Positions 1 through 5,847 of a DNA stretch of 9,508 bases are shown here, one piece after another (within the stretch, counting starts at the first letter, position 1; every line of letters starts with the position of its first letter). Under the pieces are notes generated by a model. The model was not told the origin of the DNA. It did not search any database and was given only the letters and a program-made list of their open reading frames with translations. The position numbers were made by a program, and so were the translations under genes. The stretch is from JAATFY01 sp049276515. GTDB taxonomy: Bacteria; Pseudomonadota; Alphaproteobacteria; UBA9219. The stretch spans positions 1-9,508 of the forward strand of contig JBASWO010000165.1 of NCBI GenBank assembly GCA_049276515.1. The letters are read 5' to 3'.

Positions 1-297
1 GCCCACGGCACCGTAACGGCTCATTACCGCGAACATCAAGCCGGTAAAGAAACATCAACCAACCCGATCGCCTCAATCTTTGCTTGGACACAGGCCCTCA
101 AATATCGTGGTCAGTTGGATAACACGCCTGACGTCGTGAATTTTGCTAAAACGCTAGAGCAGGTTTGTATTAAAACTGTTGAACAAGGTCATATGACCAA
201 AGACCTCGCTCTTCTCATTGGCCCAACGCAAGGATGGCTCAATACTCGCCAGTTCCTTGAGAAAATTACCGAAAATCTTAAGGCGACTTGGAAATAA
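1..297 (+). CDS. icd: NADP-dependent isocitrate dehydrogenase, C-terminal part (5' end outside window)
   Basis: The frame is open from base 1 and ends at TAA 295-297, giving the last 98 residues. The fragment opens with AHGTVTAHYREHQAGKETSTNP and continues IASIFAWTQALKYRGQLD. This is the C-terminal signature of the homodimeric, eukaryote-like NADP-dependent isocitrate dehydrogenases of about 400 residues. The enzyme is cytoplasmic in bacteria and converts isocitrate to 2-oxoglutarate and CO2 in the TCA cycle, making NADPH. In this family the HGTVTxHYR segment helps bind the adenine and 2'-phosphate of NADP; that role is family knowledge. The end, KDLALLIGPTQGWLNTRQFLEKI, matches the usual tail of the family. 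The gene converges on gcrA and is closed by a hairpin terminator directly after the stop. The catalytic residues lie upstream of the window and cannot be checked. Confidence 0.95.
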   Translation, partial: AHGTVTAHYREHQAGKETSTNPIASIFAWTQALKYRGQLDNTPDVVNFAKTLEQVCIKTVEQGHMTKDLALLIGPTQGWLNTRQFLEKITENLKATWK

Positions 298-302
298 AAA
301 AA

Positions 303-337
303 TTGGCGGTCAGATTGCTCCGACCGCCAATATTTTT
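303..337. terminator. Bidirectional intrinsic terminator between icd and gcrA
   Basis: A perfect 9-bp stem, TTGGCGGTC at 303-311 paired with GACCGCCAA at 322-330, encloses a 10-nt loop. A T-rich run follows on the right (331-337). An A-run precedes it on the left (about 296-302) and reads as a U-run on the opposite strand. The hairpin starts 6 bp after the icd stop and lies about 20 bp beyond the gcrA stop. It can therefore end transcripts from both convergent genes. Confidence 0.9.
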
Positions 338-356
338 ATCAGCCTAATATACAGGC

Positions 357-917
357 CTAGAAACGTGATTGTCCGGGTAAACGAAACTCGGACGATTGTT
401 GTGGGGCACTATCGCTATCACTTGAACGCGCCTTCTTACCAACATTTTGGTAAGCAACACGCGCATGATCAATGCAATACGGCATGCCTTCATATGCATT
501 ACAGCCGCAGAAACGGAAATCAGGTGAGCGTGGATCGCCAACGGGCCAACGGCAATGACGATCACCAGCTTTGGTTACAGCAATACCTTCGGTGCGCTTG
601 ATGCTATCGAGGCCACGAAAGGCTTCTTTAGGCGCTGGTTTGACGCTGCTTGGTGTAGGGACAACGGGTAGAGGACGCAGCATGACGCGCTTACGTGGCG
701 ACTTCATAGCTGGCATAGGATTTTCAATTGAAATGCCTGGTGAATTTTCATCTTCGCGTTTGATAGGCGAAGGACGTGATGACAATTTTAAGCGATGGGC
801 CTTACCGATAACTGCATTACGCGTTAGACCACCTAAATGCTTGGCAATTTCACTGGCGCTGTAGCCATGCCCCCACATTTCCTTGAGCGCCTGGATTTTT
901 TGTTCGGTCCAACTCAT
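357..917 (-). CDS. gcrA: GcrA cell cycle regulator
   Basis: This 186-residue protein starts MSWTEQKIQALKEMW and belongs to the GcrA family. GcrA is a sigma70-associated transcription activator that recognises promoters carrying CcrM-methylated GANTC sites; in Caulobacter it controls S-phase genes, including ctrA. Residues 1-45 form the helix-turn-helix DNA-binding domain, with SASEIAKHLGGLTRNAVIGKAHRLKL as its conserved core. Residues 46-118 are a Pro/Lys/Arg-rich linker of low conservation. The conserved C-terminal domain, which in the family contacts sigma70, spans about 119-157. It carries CRWP (122-125), FCG (136-138) and YCIDHA (147-152), leaving C122, C137, C148 and H151 as a possible metal-binding set (inferred). 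The last 30 residues are hydrophilic and look disordered. The ATG start has a GGGAG-like ribosome site about 10 nt upstream. A GATTC site overlaps the base next to the start codon. The upstream region holds DnaA boxes and paired GANTC sites. Confidence 0.96.
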   Translation of the reverse strand: MSWTEQKIQALKEMWGHGYSASEIAKHLGGLTRNAVIGKAHRLKLSSRPSPIKREDENSPGISIENPMPAMKSPRKRVMLRPLPVVPTPSSVKPAPKEAFRGLDSIKRTEGIAVTKAGDRHCRWPVGDPRSPDFRFCGCNAYEGMPYCIDHARVAYQNVGKKARSSDSDSAPQQSSEFRLPGQSRF

Positions 918-922
918 GATTC
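918..922. promoter_or_regulatory. GANTC (CcrM-type) site abutting the gcrA start codon
   Basis: GATTC lies immediately upstream of the gcrA ATG, inside the gap between ribosome site and start. GANTC is the target of the cell-cycle methyltransferase CcrM in alphaproteobacteria, and the methylated form is what GcrA recognises. The site is seen in the sequence. That it is methylated or regulatory is inference, and its downstream position makes a classical promoter role less likely than for the 1060-1069 pair. Confidence 0.5.
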
Positions 923-1047
923 GCTTACTCCCTAGAGGTTGAATGACTTCGGAAGGCTGCTTAAAGTGGCCATTTCGGCCCCAAAACAGTGCTTTTAGGT
1001 ACTTAGATGCTGGCTACCAGATATTGTGGCAACTTCAAGGCATGCAT

Positions 1048-1076
1048 ACCATATGATCCGAATCGATTCTAGAAAA
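1048..1076 (-). promoter_or_regulatory. Tentative gcrA promoter spanning the double GANTC site
   Basis: On the minus strand, TTTTCT (1076-1071) is separated by 17 bp from TATGGT (1053-1048). Both hexamers are weak matches to the sigma70 -35 and -10. The placement is what draws attention: the spacer holds GAATCGATTC, and a perfect DnaA box lies about 10 bp upstream of the -35. Activation by GcrA of promoters with GANTC in or near the spacer is known in Caulobacter. Transcription would begin near 1040, giving gcrA a leader of about 120 nt. No start-site data support this. Confidence 0.3.
1060..1069. promoter_or_regulatory. Fused double GANTC (CcrM methylation) site
   Basis: GAATC and GATTC abut to form the 10-bp palindrome GAATCGATTC. 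Each half is a complete GANTC site, the target of alphaproteobacterial CcrM. It lies about 145 bp upstream of gcrA, whose product binds methylated GANTC, so self-regulation is a natural hypothesis. The motif itself is certain. Its function is inferred from context. Confidence 0.65.
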
Positions 1077-1086
1077 CACATGATCT

Positions 1087-1095
1087 TGTGGATAA
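1087..1095 (-). promoter_or_regulatory. DnaA box (perfect TTATCCACA)
   Basis: TGTGGATAA on the plus strand is the exact reverse complement of the consensus high-affinity DnaA box TTATCCACA. It sits 17 bp right of the double GANTC site and beside an AT-rich stretch. DnaA is the replication initiator and also a transcription factor. In Caulobacter it activates gcrA. Confidence 0.75.
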
Positions 1096-1120
1096 AGCTA
1101 AAGCGATATCTAAATATTGA

Positions 1121-1270
1121 TTAGCAACTCTTTGAACCTACAACTGTTATCAAGTTACCCACATGTGGGTAAGCGACGCTTTTGTTAGCAATTACCTTTC
1201 TTTCCGCCCCTGTTATCCACAACTTTTTTGATGCAATTTTTACTTTCGTCTCATATGAGCCCTGTGCCAT
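1121..1270 (-). CDS. Possible small basic protein with a strong ribosome binding site
   Basis: A 49-residue frame starts at ATG 1270-1268 and ends at TAA 1123-1121. The reason to list it is the ribosome site: AAAGGAGG at 1285-1278, 7 nt from the ATG, the best Shine-Dalgarno in the window. The frame extends upstream to another start at 1309, but the Shine-Dalgarno selects the internal ATG. The product (MAQGSYETKVKIASKKLWIT...) is lysine-rich with only two acidic residues, so strongly basic. It has no signal peptide, membrane segment or domain I recognise. It would be transcribed toward gcrA, about 200 bp upstream. Three DnaA-type boxes lie inside it, so the same DNA may serve as binding sites, and the open frame could be fortuitous. 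It could be a real small protein, a leader peptide or a chance frame. Confidence 0.35.
   Translation of the reverse strand: MAQGSYETKVKIASKKLWITGAERKVIANKSVAYPHVGNLITVVGSKSC
1155..1172. repeat. 18-bp perfect palindrome of two DnaA-like boxes
   Basis: TTACCCACATGTGGGTAA is fully self-complementary. Each half, TTACCCACA, differs from the DnaA box TTATCCACA only at position 4. The halves meet head to head with no spacer. It lies between two perfect DnaA boxes, so it may be a low-affinity DnaA pair. Position 4 is normally well conserved, so it could instead be the operator of another dimeric DNA-binding protein. Confidence 0.6.
1213..1221 (+). promoter_or_regulatory. DnaA box (perfect TTATCCACA)
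   Basis: This is an exact consensus DnaA box in the longer context TGTTATCCACAAC. It points opposite to the box at 1087-1095, with the 18-bp palindrome between them. It lies about 120 bp upstream of the likely start of the unknown plus-strand gene at 1335. Confidence 0.75.
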
Positions 1271-1334
1271 ATAGGCGCCTCCTTTGCAGTGCCCATAAAA
1301 ATCTAACACTTGATGCGCTGTGAGGCCTCAAAAT

Positions 1335-2294
1335 ATGGCTGACGGATCGATGCATTTGGCTCTTCATATTGAGCAACAACCATTTTTGCCCCTTGATTTA
1401 ATCAAGTTACGCACTGCCAGCTTCATGCCTGAAGCTCTACGCATTATAAATACCGCGCTAGAGCAGTCAGGAATTCTTAATGATGGCCGCGATGTTTCCT
1501 GGCTTTCAGATCATCATGTTCAGCAAATATTAGTGCAAACTGCCTTTCTTTATGGCGACAAGATGCGCCGCCTTGGTGGTCATTATGAGATCTCCCACCA
1601 GCTGCGCGTTGCGCATAATTTTGCGAATGAGCCTGCTTTACTCGAAGAAGATCACAAGGCTATACCGCAAGATTGTGCCGATCCTGCGACTTTTCTAACG
1701 CGTCGGCGCGCCGAAAGAGGATTTATTGGTATTGGACACGATTCCTTCGAAGACGCAAAACTGGTGGGCATTAATGCACGCGAACTCTTTCAATGTGCTT
1801 TAGGTTACTGGGAAGGTGAGCCTGAATATTCGGAGATTGGCTATAGTTTTGTTGCGGTAACCGATAACGCTAAATGGACGCGGAATGAGCGTCTCAGAAT
1901 TCAAGCCGAGACGATTGGCAGCTATTCGAAAGATATTCAGTATCTGCGGGTTTATGATAAGTCAGATCAAGTAGAGCAGGATGTTCTTGCTTTGCATGAG
2001 GTTTTGAAAAAATTACTTAGCCGCGAAATACCAGCTGACCAAATTCCTCACTTTGTGCTTGCTCAACAAAAAGCATTAAAGGCAGCACGTGATCGACTGC
2101 CGATTGTTGAAGCGGCAAAAGATGTGCGCCCAGAACTAAAAGATAAGTATCGCATTGAATTGGCCAAACTTGAATTTATAGCGAGCGGATTTAATGAGAC
2201 GCTTAGCCTCGAACGCTCTGCTGAGGATGCTGAACGCCCCGGTACAGTGCGCCATGACATTAACCCAGCTTATAGCAGCGGTCTTAGAACCTAA
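1335..2294 (+). CDS. Unrecognised protein of about 319 residues
   Basis: I do not recognise this family. The frame could begin at GTG 1320, but ATG 1335 has GAGG at 1322-1325, 9 nt upstream, so I prefer it; the stop is TAA 2292-2294. The protein looks soluble: no signal peptide, no long hydrophobic segment, and no cysteine cluster or nucleotide-binding motif. Visible blocks are a histidine-rich segment near the first third (GGHYEISHQLRVAHNF), a Gly/Phe stretch (RRRAERGFIGIGHDSFEDAKLVG), and a conserved-looking core (ARELFQCALGYWEGEPEYSEIGYSFVAVTDNAKWTRNERLRIQAETIG). The charged C-terminal third is rich in Leu, Lys and Glu and is probably helical, with coiled-coil potential (DVLALHEVLKKLLSREIPADQ onward). 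It starts just right of the DnaA-box region and is followed 54 bp later by parE on the same strand, so co-transcription is possible. Codon use looks like its neighbours, which speaks for a resident gene. Confidence 0.85.
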   Translation: MADGSMHLALHIEQQPFLPLDLIKLRTASFMPEALRIINTALEQSGILNDGRDVSWLSDHHVQQILVQTAFLYGDKMRRLGGHYEISHQLRVAHNFANEPALLEEDHKAIPQDCADPATFLTRRRAERGFIGIGHDSFEDAKLVGINARELFQCALGYWEGEPEYSEIGYSFVAVTDNAKWTRNERLRIQAETIGSYSKDIQYLRVYDKSDQVEQDVLALHEVLKKLLSREIPADQIPHFVLAQQKALKAARDRLPIVEAAKDVRPELKDKYRIELAKLEFIASGFNETLSLERSAEDAERPGTVRHDINPAYSSGLRT

Positions 2295-2302
2295 TAACGA
2301 AT

Positions 2303-2315
2303 CATGCTAAGCATG
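2303..2315. repeat. Small inverted repeat upstream of parE
   Basis: CATGCT and AGCATG flank a single A (CATGCTAAGCATG), forming a 13-bp odd palindrome 34 bp before the parE start. It immediately follows a GAATC methylation site (2299-2303), which shares its first base. It is too short and lacks a T-run for a terminator. A protein binding site is possible but unproven. Confidence 0.3.
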
Positions 2316-2348
2316 CGGGGCTAACTTTCTCAAAGGCTTGCGCATTTT

Positions 2349-4328
2349 ATGGCTGATTTGTTTCCCAATAATTCTAAAAAGAAAAATCAATCTTACGACG
2401 CCCACGACATTGAAGTTTTGGAAGGTCTTGAGCCGGTCCGTCGTCGTCCTGGTATGTATATCGGCGGCACCGACGAAAATGCCATGCATCATTTGGTGGC
2501 TGAAGTTCTTGATAATTCGATGGATGAAGCTGTCGCGGGATATGCCGACTGGATTGAAGTTCATTTAGGCACCGATAATCAGGTTACTATTCGCGATAAT
2601 GGGCGTGGCATTCCGATTGATAAGCATCCTAAATATCCCGACAAGTCAGCTCTTGAAGTCATTCTCACCATGCTGCATTCGGGCGGTAAGTTCTCCAATA
2701 AAGTTTATGAGACTTCAGGCGGATTGCACGGCGTTGGTATTTCCGTCGTCAACGCCTTATCGGAAGAACTAACTGTAGAAGTTGCCCGTGATAAGCAACT
2801 TTACACGCAAAGCTACAGCCGCGGCGCACCACAAGGAAAGTTGAAGAAAGGTGGCAATGTTAACCGCCGAGGTACCACAGTCATTTTTAAACCTGATACA
2901 GATATTTTTGGTACCAAAACCAAATTTAGAGCTTCAACTTTGTTCCGTATGGCGCGGTCAAAGGCCTATCTTTTCCGGGGTGTTGAAATACGTTGGAGCT
3001 GCGATCCATCTCTTGTCAAAGGCGATGACAAAACACCAACCGAAGCGACCCTGCATTTCCCGGGTGGTCTTTCTGATTATCTCGCATCTTCGCTTGAAGA
3101 CCGCGATACATTAACAAAAGAAATGTTCAGCGGCATGACGGACTTACCTGATGATCAAGGTAAGGTTGAATGGGCAGTTTCTTGGCCTCAAGATGGCGAA
3201 GGGTTCTGCCATTCTTATTGTAATACCGTACCCACACCACAAGGTGGCACTCATGAAAGTGGTATGCGCTCGGCCTTACTGCGTGGATTGCGCGCCTATG
3301 GTGAGCTTATAGGTAATCGCAGAGCCGCAGCTATTACAGGTGATGAAGCGTTTGGTGATGCCACAGTTCTGTTGTCGCTTTTCATCAAAAACCCCCAATT
3401 TCAAGGCCAAACCAAGGATAAATTGGCTACAGCTGAAGCCACGCGTCTAGTTGATCAAGTTGTCAAAGATCACTTCGATCATTGGCTGGTTGGTGATAGT
3501 GCAAGTAGTAAAGCCTTACTTGATCATTTGATTTTTAAAGCTGAAGAACGTTCGCGTGCCAACCAAGCCAAAGATTTGGCGCGTAAATCAGCGACACGGA
3601 AATTGCGCCTGCCCGGTAAATTAGCGGATTGCTCACAAGGTTCGGCTGAAAATACAGAAATCTTCTTGGTTGAAGGCGATTCAGCTGGTGGTTCTGCCAA
3701 GCAAGCTCGCAATCGTGAAACGCAAGCCATCCTTCCTTTGCGTGGCAAAATTCTCAACGTTGCAAGTGCTACAGTTGATAAGCTCCGCAGCAATCAAGAA
3801 TTGATGGATTTGGTGCAAGCACTGGGTTGTGGTGTAGGTAGTGAATTTAAGTTGGATAAGCTTCGTTATGAGCGCGTTATCATCATGACTGACGCTGACG
3901 TTGACGGCGCCCATATCGCCTCACTTCTCATGACCTTCTTTTACCGTGAAATGCCAGGTTTGATTACAGGCGGTAAACTTTTTCTAGCGCAACCACCTTT
4001 GTTCCGCATTAACCAGGGCGAGACAACAGTTTATGCTCATGATGACAAACACAAAGACGAACTTCTTAAAACAACATTCAGCGGACGCGGGCGTGTTGAT
4101 ATCAGTCGCTTCAAAGGTCTTGGCGAAATGATGCCAGCACAGCTACGCGAAACAACTATGGATCCGCGCAAACGTTCCCTCCTCCGTGTTGTTATTGCAT
4201 CCAACAATAATCATAAAGAACTGAAGGAAACCGAAACTCTGGTTGAAAAACTGATGGGTCGTAAAGCAGAGTTACGTTTCCAATTTATTCAAGAAAACGC
4301 TAAATTTGTGCGTGATGTAGATGTTTAA
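2349..4328 (+). CDS. parE: DNA topoisomerase IV subunit B (ParE)
   Basis: The 659-residue product is the ATPase subunit of topoisomerase IV. With ParC it decatenates daughter chromosomes and relaxes supercoils by passing one duplex through another. The GHKL ATPase domain is complete: RRRPGMYIGG (31-40), AEVLDNSMDEA with catalytic Glu52 and Mg-binding Asn56, RDNGRG with Asp83, and GGLHGVG (124-130). The transducer domain follows. The TOPRIM domain has LVEGDSAGGSA with Glu442 and MTDADVDG with the metal ligands Asp515, Asp517 and Asp519. RFKGLGEMMP and a short C-terminus complete it. The start IEVLEGLEPVRRRPGMYIGGTDE and the lack of a long C-terminal insertion favour ParE over GyrB, though the two are close paralogs. 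The ribosome site is weak (AAAGG, 12 nt upstream). A GAATC site and a small palindrome lie within 50 bp upstream. parC is not in the window. The aminotransferase gene follows after 43 bp. Confidence 0.95.
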   Translation: MADLFPNNSKKKNQSYDAHDIEVLEGLEPVRRRPGMYIGGTDENAMHHLVAEVLDNSMDEAVAGYADWIEVHLGTDNQVTIRDNGRGIPIDKHPKYPDKSALEVILTMLHSGGKFSNKVYETSGGLHGVGISVVNALSEELTVEVARDKQLYTQSYSRGAPQGKLKKGGNVNRRGTTVIFKPDTDIFGTKTKFRASTLFRMARSKAYLFRGVEIRWSCDPSLVKGDDKTPTEATLHFPGGLSDYLASSLEDRDTLTKEMFSGMTDLPDDQGKVEWAVSWPQDGEGFCHSYCNTVPTPQGGTHESGMRSALLRGLRAYGELIGNRRAAAITGDEAFGDATVLLSLFIKNPQFQGQTKDKLATAEATRLVDQVVKDHFDHWLVGDSASSKALLDHLIFKAEERSRANQAKDLARKSATRKLRLPGKLADCSQGSAENTEIFLVEGDSAGGSAKQARNRETQAILPLRGKILNVASATVDKLRSNQELMDLVQALGCGVGSEFKLDKLRYERVIIMTDADVDGAHIASLLMTFFYREMPGLITGGKLFLAQPPLFRINQGETTVYAHDDKHKDELLKTTFSGRGRVDISRFKGLGEMMPAQLRETTMDPRKRSLLRVVIASNNNHKELKETETLVEKLMGRKAELRFQFIQENAKFVRDVDV

Positions 4329-4371
4329 GGCCGTTCTTGTGCCCCAATCTATAAACAGCTAAAAGTTTTCT

Positions 4372-5589
4372 ATGACACATTGGGACGATTATTACGCCAC
4401 GCGCGCCACGCGCATGCAGGCTTCCGAGATCCGCGAACTTCTGAAGTTGCTGGATCAGCCTGATATCATCTCATTTGCTGGCGGCATACCGGATCCCAAG
4501 CTCTTTCCAACTGAGGCCATTGCAAAAGCCTGCCAGGATATTCTTGGCAATCAGAGCCGAGCCATGACAGCTTTGCAGTATGCCGTGAGTGAAGGTTACC
4601 TTCCCTTACGCGAGTGGCTCAGCACTTACATGGGCAAGCTTGGCGTTACTTGTACTGCCGATAATATTCTGATCACCAATGGCTCACAGCAAGCACTCGA
4701 TTTTTTGGGTAAGCTCTTTATTTCACCCAAAGATACTGTCCTTGTCGCCTGGCCAACCTATTTAGGTGCTCTCCAAGCTTTCAACGCGTATGAACCTACC
4801 TATGATCATTTACCAGGACCTGGTAGCAACCGAACACCAGAAAGCTATCGAGTTGCCGGTAAACCGAAGCCCAAATTTGGCTATGTCATGCCGGAATTTC
4901 AAAATCCGACGGGCACAAGCCTCACGAAAGCCGAACGCATTGCTCTTCTCGATGCAGCCGATGCCATGGATCTACCTCTGATCGAAGATACAGCCTATGA
5001 GCATCTTCGTTATGACGGCATACGTGCCCCTGCATTACTAGCCCTTGCTTCCGAGCGCGCCGGAGGCATTGACAAAGCAAAAGTTATCTATTGCGGTACT
5101 TTCTCAAAATCTATTGTCCCCGCTATGCGCATTGGGTGGATTGTTGCGCCTAAGGACGTCATCAAAAAGCTGGTTCTGGTCAAGCAGGCGAGCGACTTAC
5201 ATGTCTCTCCTTTCAATCAGATGATTTTGCATGATGTTGCTTCAACGATGATGGAGAAACATGTTGATCGCATTCTGGCGGTCTACAAAGAGCGCCGTGA
5301 TGCGATGTTAAAGGCGCTCGATACACATATGCCTAAAGGTGTCAGTTGGACAAAGCCTGAAGGTGGTATGTTTGTATGGATGACTTTGCCAGAAGCAATT
5401 GACGGTGCTGAGTTGCTACGTCGTGCTATTGATGAGATACGCGTTGCTTTCGTTCCTGGCTCAGCATTTTTTGCAGATCGCTCAGGACGCAACACAATAC
5501 GCTTGAGTTTCTCCCTCAATGATCCACCCATGATCGAAGAAGGCATGAAAAGGCTCGGCGGATTACTGAGAAAGCTACAAGGCCAATAA
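4372..5589 (+). CDS. PLP-dependent class I/II aminotransferase (LysN/MocR-domain-like)
   Basis: This 405-residue cytoplasmic protein is a fold-type I pyridoxal-phosphate aminotransferase, which moves an amino group from an amino acid to a 2-oxo acid. Its opening, ISFAGGIPDPKLFP (about 33-46), and LQYAVSEGYLPLREWL are typical of the 2-aminoadipate/aromatic aminotransferase branch that also includes the MocR regulator domain. Here there is no N-terminal helix-turn-helix, so it is an enzyme, not a regulator. Key residues are visible: NGSQQALD for phosphate and ring stacking, Asn178 in QNPTG, Asp206 and Tyr209 in EDTAYE, the Schiff-base Lys246 in GTFSKSIVPAMRIGW, and Arg377 in NTIRLSFS for the substrate carboxylate. 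Length is normal for the family. The exact substrate cannot be read from the sequence. It starts 43 bp after parE with no obvious terminator between, so read-through is likely. Its ribosome site is poor. A short terminator overlaps its stop codon. Confidence 0.93.
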   Translation: MTHWDDYYATRATRMQASEIRELLKLLDQPDIISFAGGIPDPKLFPTEAIAKACQDILGNQSRAMTALQYAVSEGYLPLREWLSTYMGKLGVTCTADNILITNGSQQALDFLGKLFISPKDTVLVAWPTYLGALQAFNAYEPTYDHLPGPGSNRTPESYRVAGKPKPKFGYVMPEFQNPTGTSLTKAERIALLDAADAMDLPLIEDTAYEHLRYDGIRAPALLALASERAGGIDKAKVIYCGTFSKSIVPAMRIGWIVAPKDVIKKLVLVKQASDLHVSPFNQMILHDVASTMMEKHVDRILAVYKERRDAMLKALDTHMPKGVSWTKPEGGMFVWMTLPEAIDGAELLRRAIDEIRVAFVPGSAFFADRSGRNTIRLSFSLNDPPMIEEGMKRLGGLLRKLQGQ

Positions 5590-5602
5590 AAGAGGCCTTT
5601 TT
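5579..5602 (+). terminator. Short intrinsic terminator overlapping the aminotransferase stop
   Basis: AAGGCC (5579-5584) pairs with GGCCTT (5594-5599) around a 9-nt loop and runs into TTTTT (5598-5602). The aminotransferase TAA (5587-5589) lies inside the loop. The stem is only 6 bp, so termination may be partial. Confidence 0.55.
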
Positions 5603-5673
5603 AGCTATATAAATGCACCATAAAGATCTCGCCTTTTTCTTGCCTTTATTGCGCAAAGAAATTTCGAATACTC

Positions 5674-5685
5674 ATACAGCTGTAT
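5674..5685. promoter_or_regulatory. 12-bp palindrome upstream of the sensor kinase gene
   Basis: ATACAGCTGTAT is a perfect palindrome followed by a T-run (5685-5691). ATACAG recurs once at 5725-5730. It lies in the 258-bp gap between the aminotransferase and the preferred kinase start, where I see no convincing sigma70 promoter. It could be an operator for a dimeric regulator. As a hairpin it would be too weak to terminate well. Confidence 0.3.
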
Positions 5686-5847
5686 TTTTTTAGGTGCGCC
5701 ATAATCTTTGTATAAAGATTGTGCATACAGGAAATATTTTCAAAGAAGATTTTATCTCATGTTTATGCCGAAAGTAGCAGATCATTAACCGTGAAAGACC
5801 ACAATGAGCCGGCAAAAATACACAAAAAGAAATTTTTTGGAGTCGAT

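Larger units (their letters stand above)
918..1334. other. Divergent regulatory region: candidate DnaA-controlled gcrA promoter or replication origin
   Basis: This is the only long stretch without a confident gene. From left to right it contains a leader of about 130 bp next to gcrA with nothing recognisable, then the GAATCGATTC double methylation site (1060-1069). A perfect DnaA box on the minus strand (1087-1095) and an AT-rich segment (about 1091-1127) follow. Next come an 18-bp palindrome of two near-DnaA boxes (1155-1172) and a perfect DnaA box on the plus strand (1213-1221). Genes point away on both sides: gcrA to the left, an unknown gene and parE to the right. Two exact 9-mers within 135 bp are very unlikely by chance, and I found no other exact copy in the window. 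The region may be a DnaA-activated gcrA promoter, as known in Caulobacter, or part of oriC. The sequence alone does not decide. I found no CtrA full site (TTAA-N7-TTAA). Confidence 0.6.

Noticed and set aside
218..601. 127-codon plus-strand frame across the icd end and gcrA
   Set aside because: It runs antisense through conserved gcrA and over the icd stop and terminator. The peptide resembles no protein, and the reading is explained by gcrA on the other strand.
571..864. 97-codon plus-strand frame
   Set aside because: It is an antisense shadow of the gcrA linker and helix-turn-helix coding region, with no ribosome site.
968..985. GGCC hairpin in the gcrA leader as a terminator or riboswitch
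   Set aside because: The stem is only 4 bp of a self-complementary tetramer with no T-run, which is expected by chance.
961..1130. CtrA binding site upstream of gcrA
   Set aside because: Isolated TTAA or TTAG tetramers occur, but no TTAA-N7-TTAA arrangement is present.
2349..4328. Assignment as gyrB
   Set aside because: The N-terminal sequence (IEVLEGLEPVRRRPGMYIGGTDE) and the short C-terminus match ParE better. GyrB normally has VLKGLDAVRKRPGMYIGDT-like sequence and is longer.
4329..4371. Terminator or promoter between parE and the aminotransferase gene
   Set aside because: The 43-bp gap shows neither a hairpin with T-run nor recognisable -35/-10 elements.
4372..5589. MocR-type transcription regulator
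   Set aside because: The aminotransferase domain resembles that branch, but the N-terminal GntR helix-turn-helix is absent and the length fits a stand-alone enzyme.
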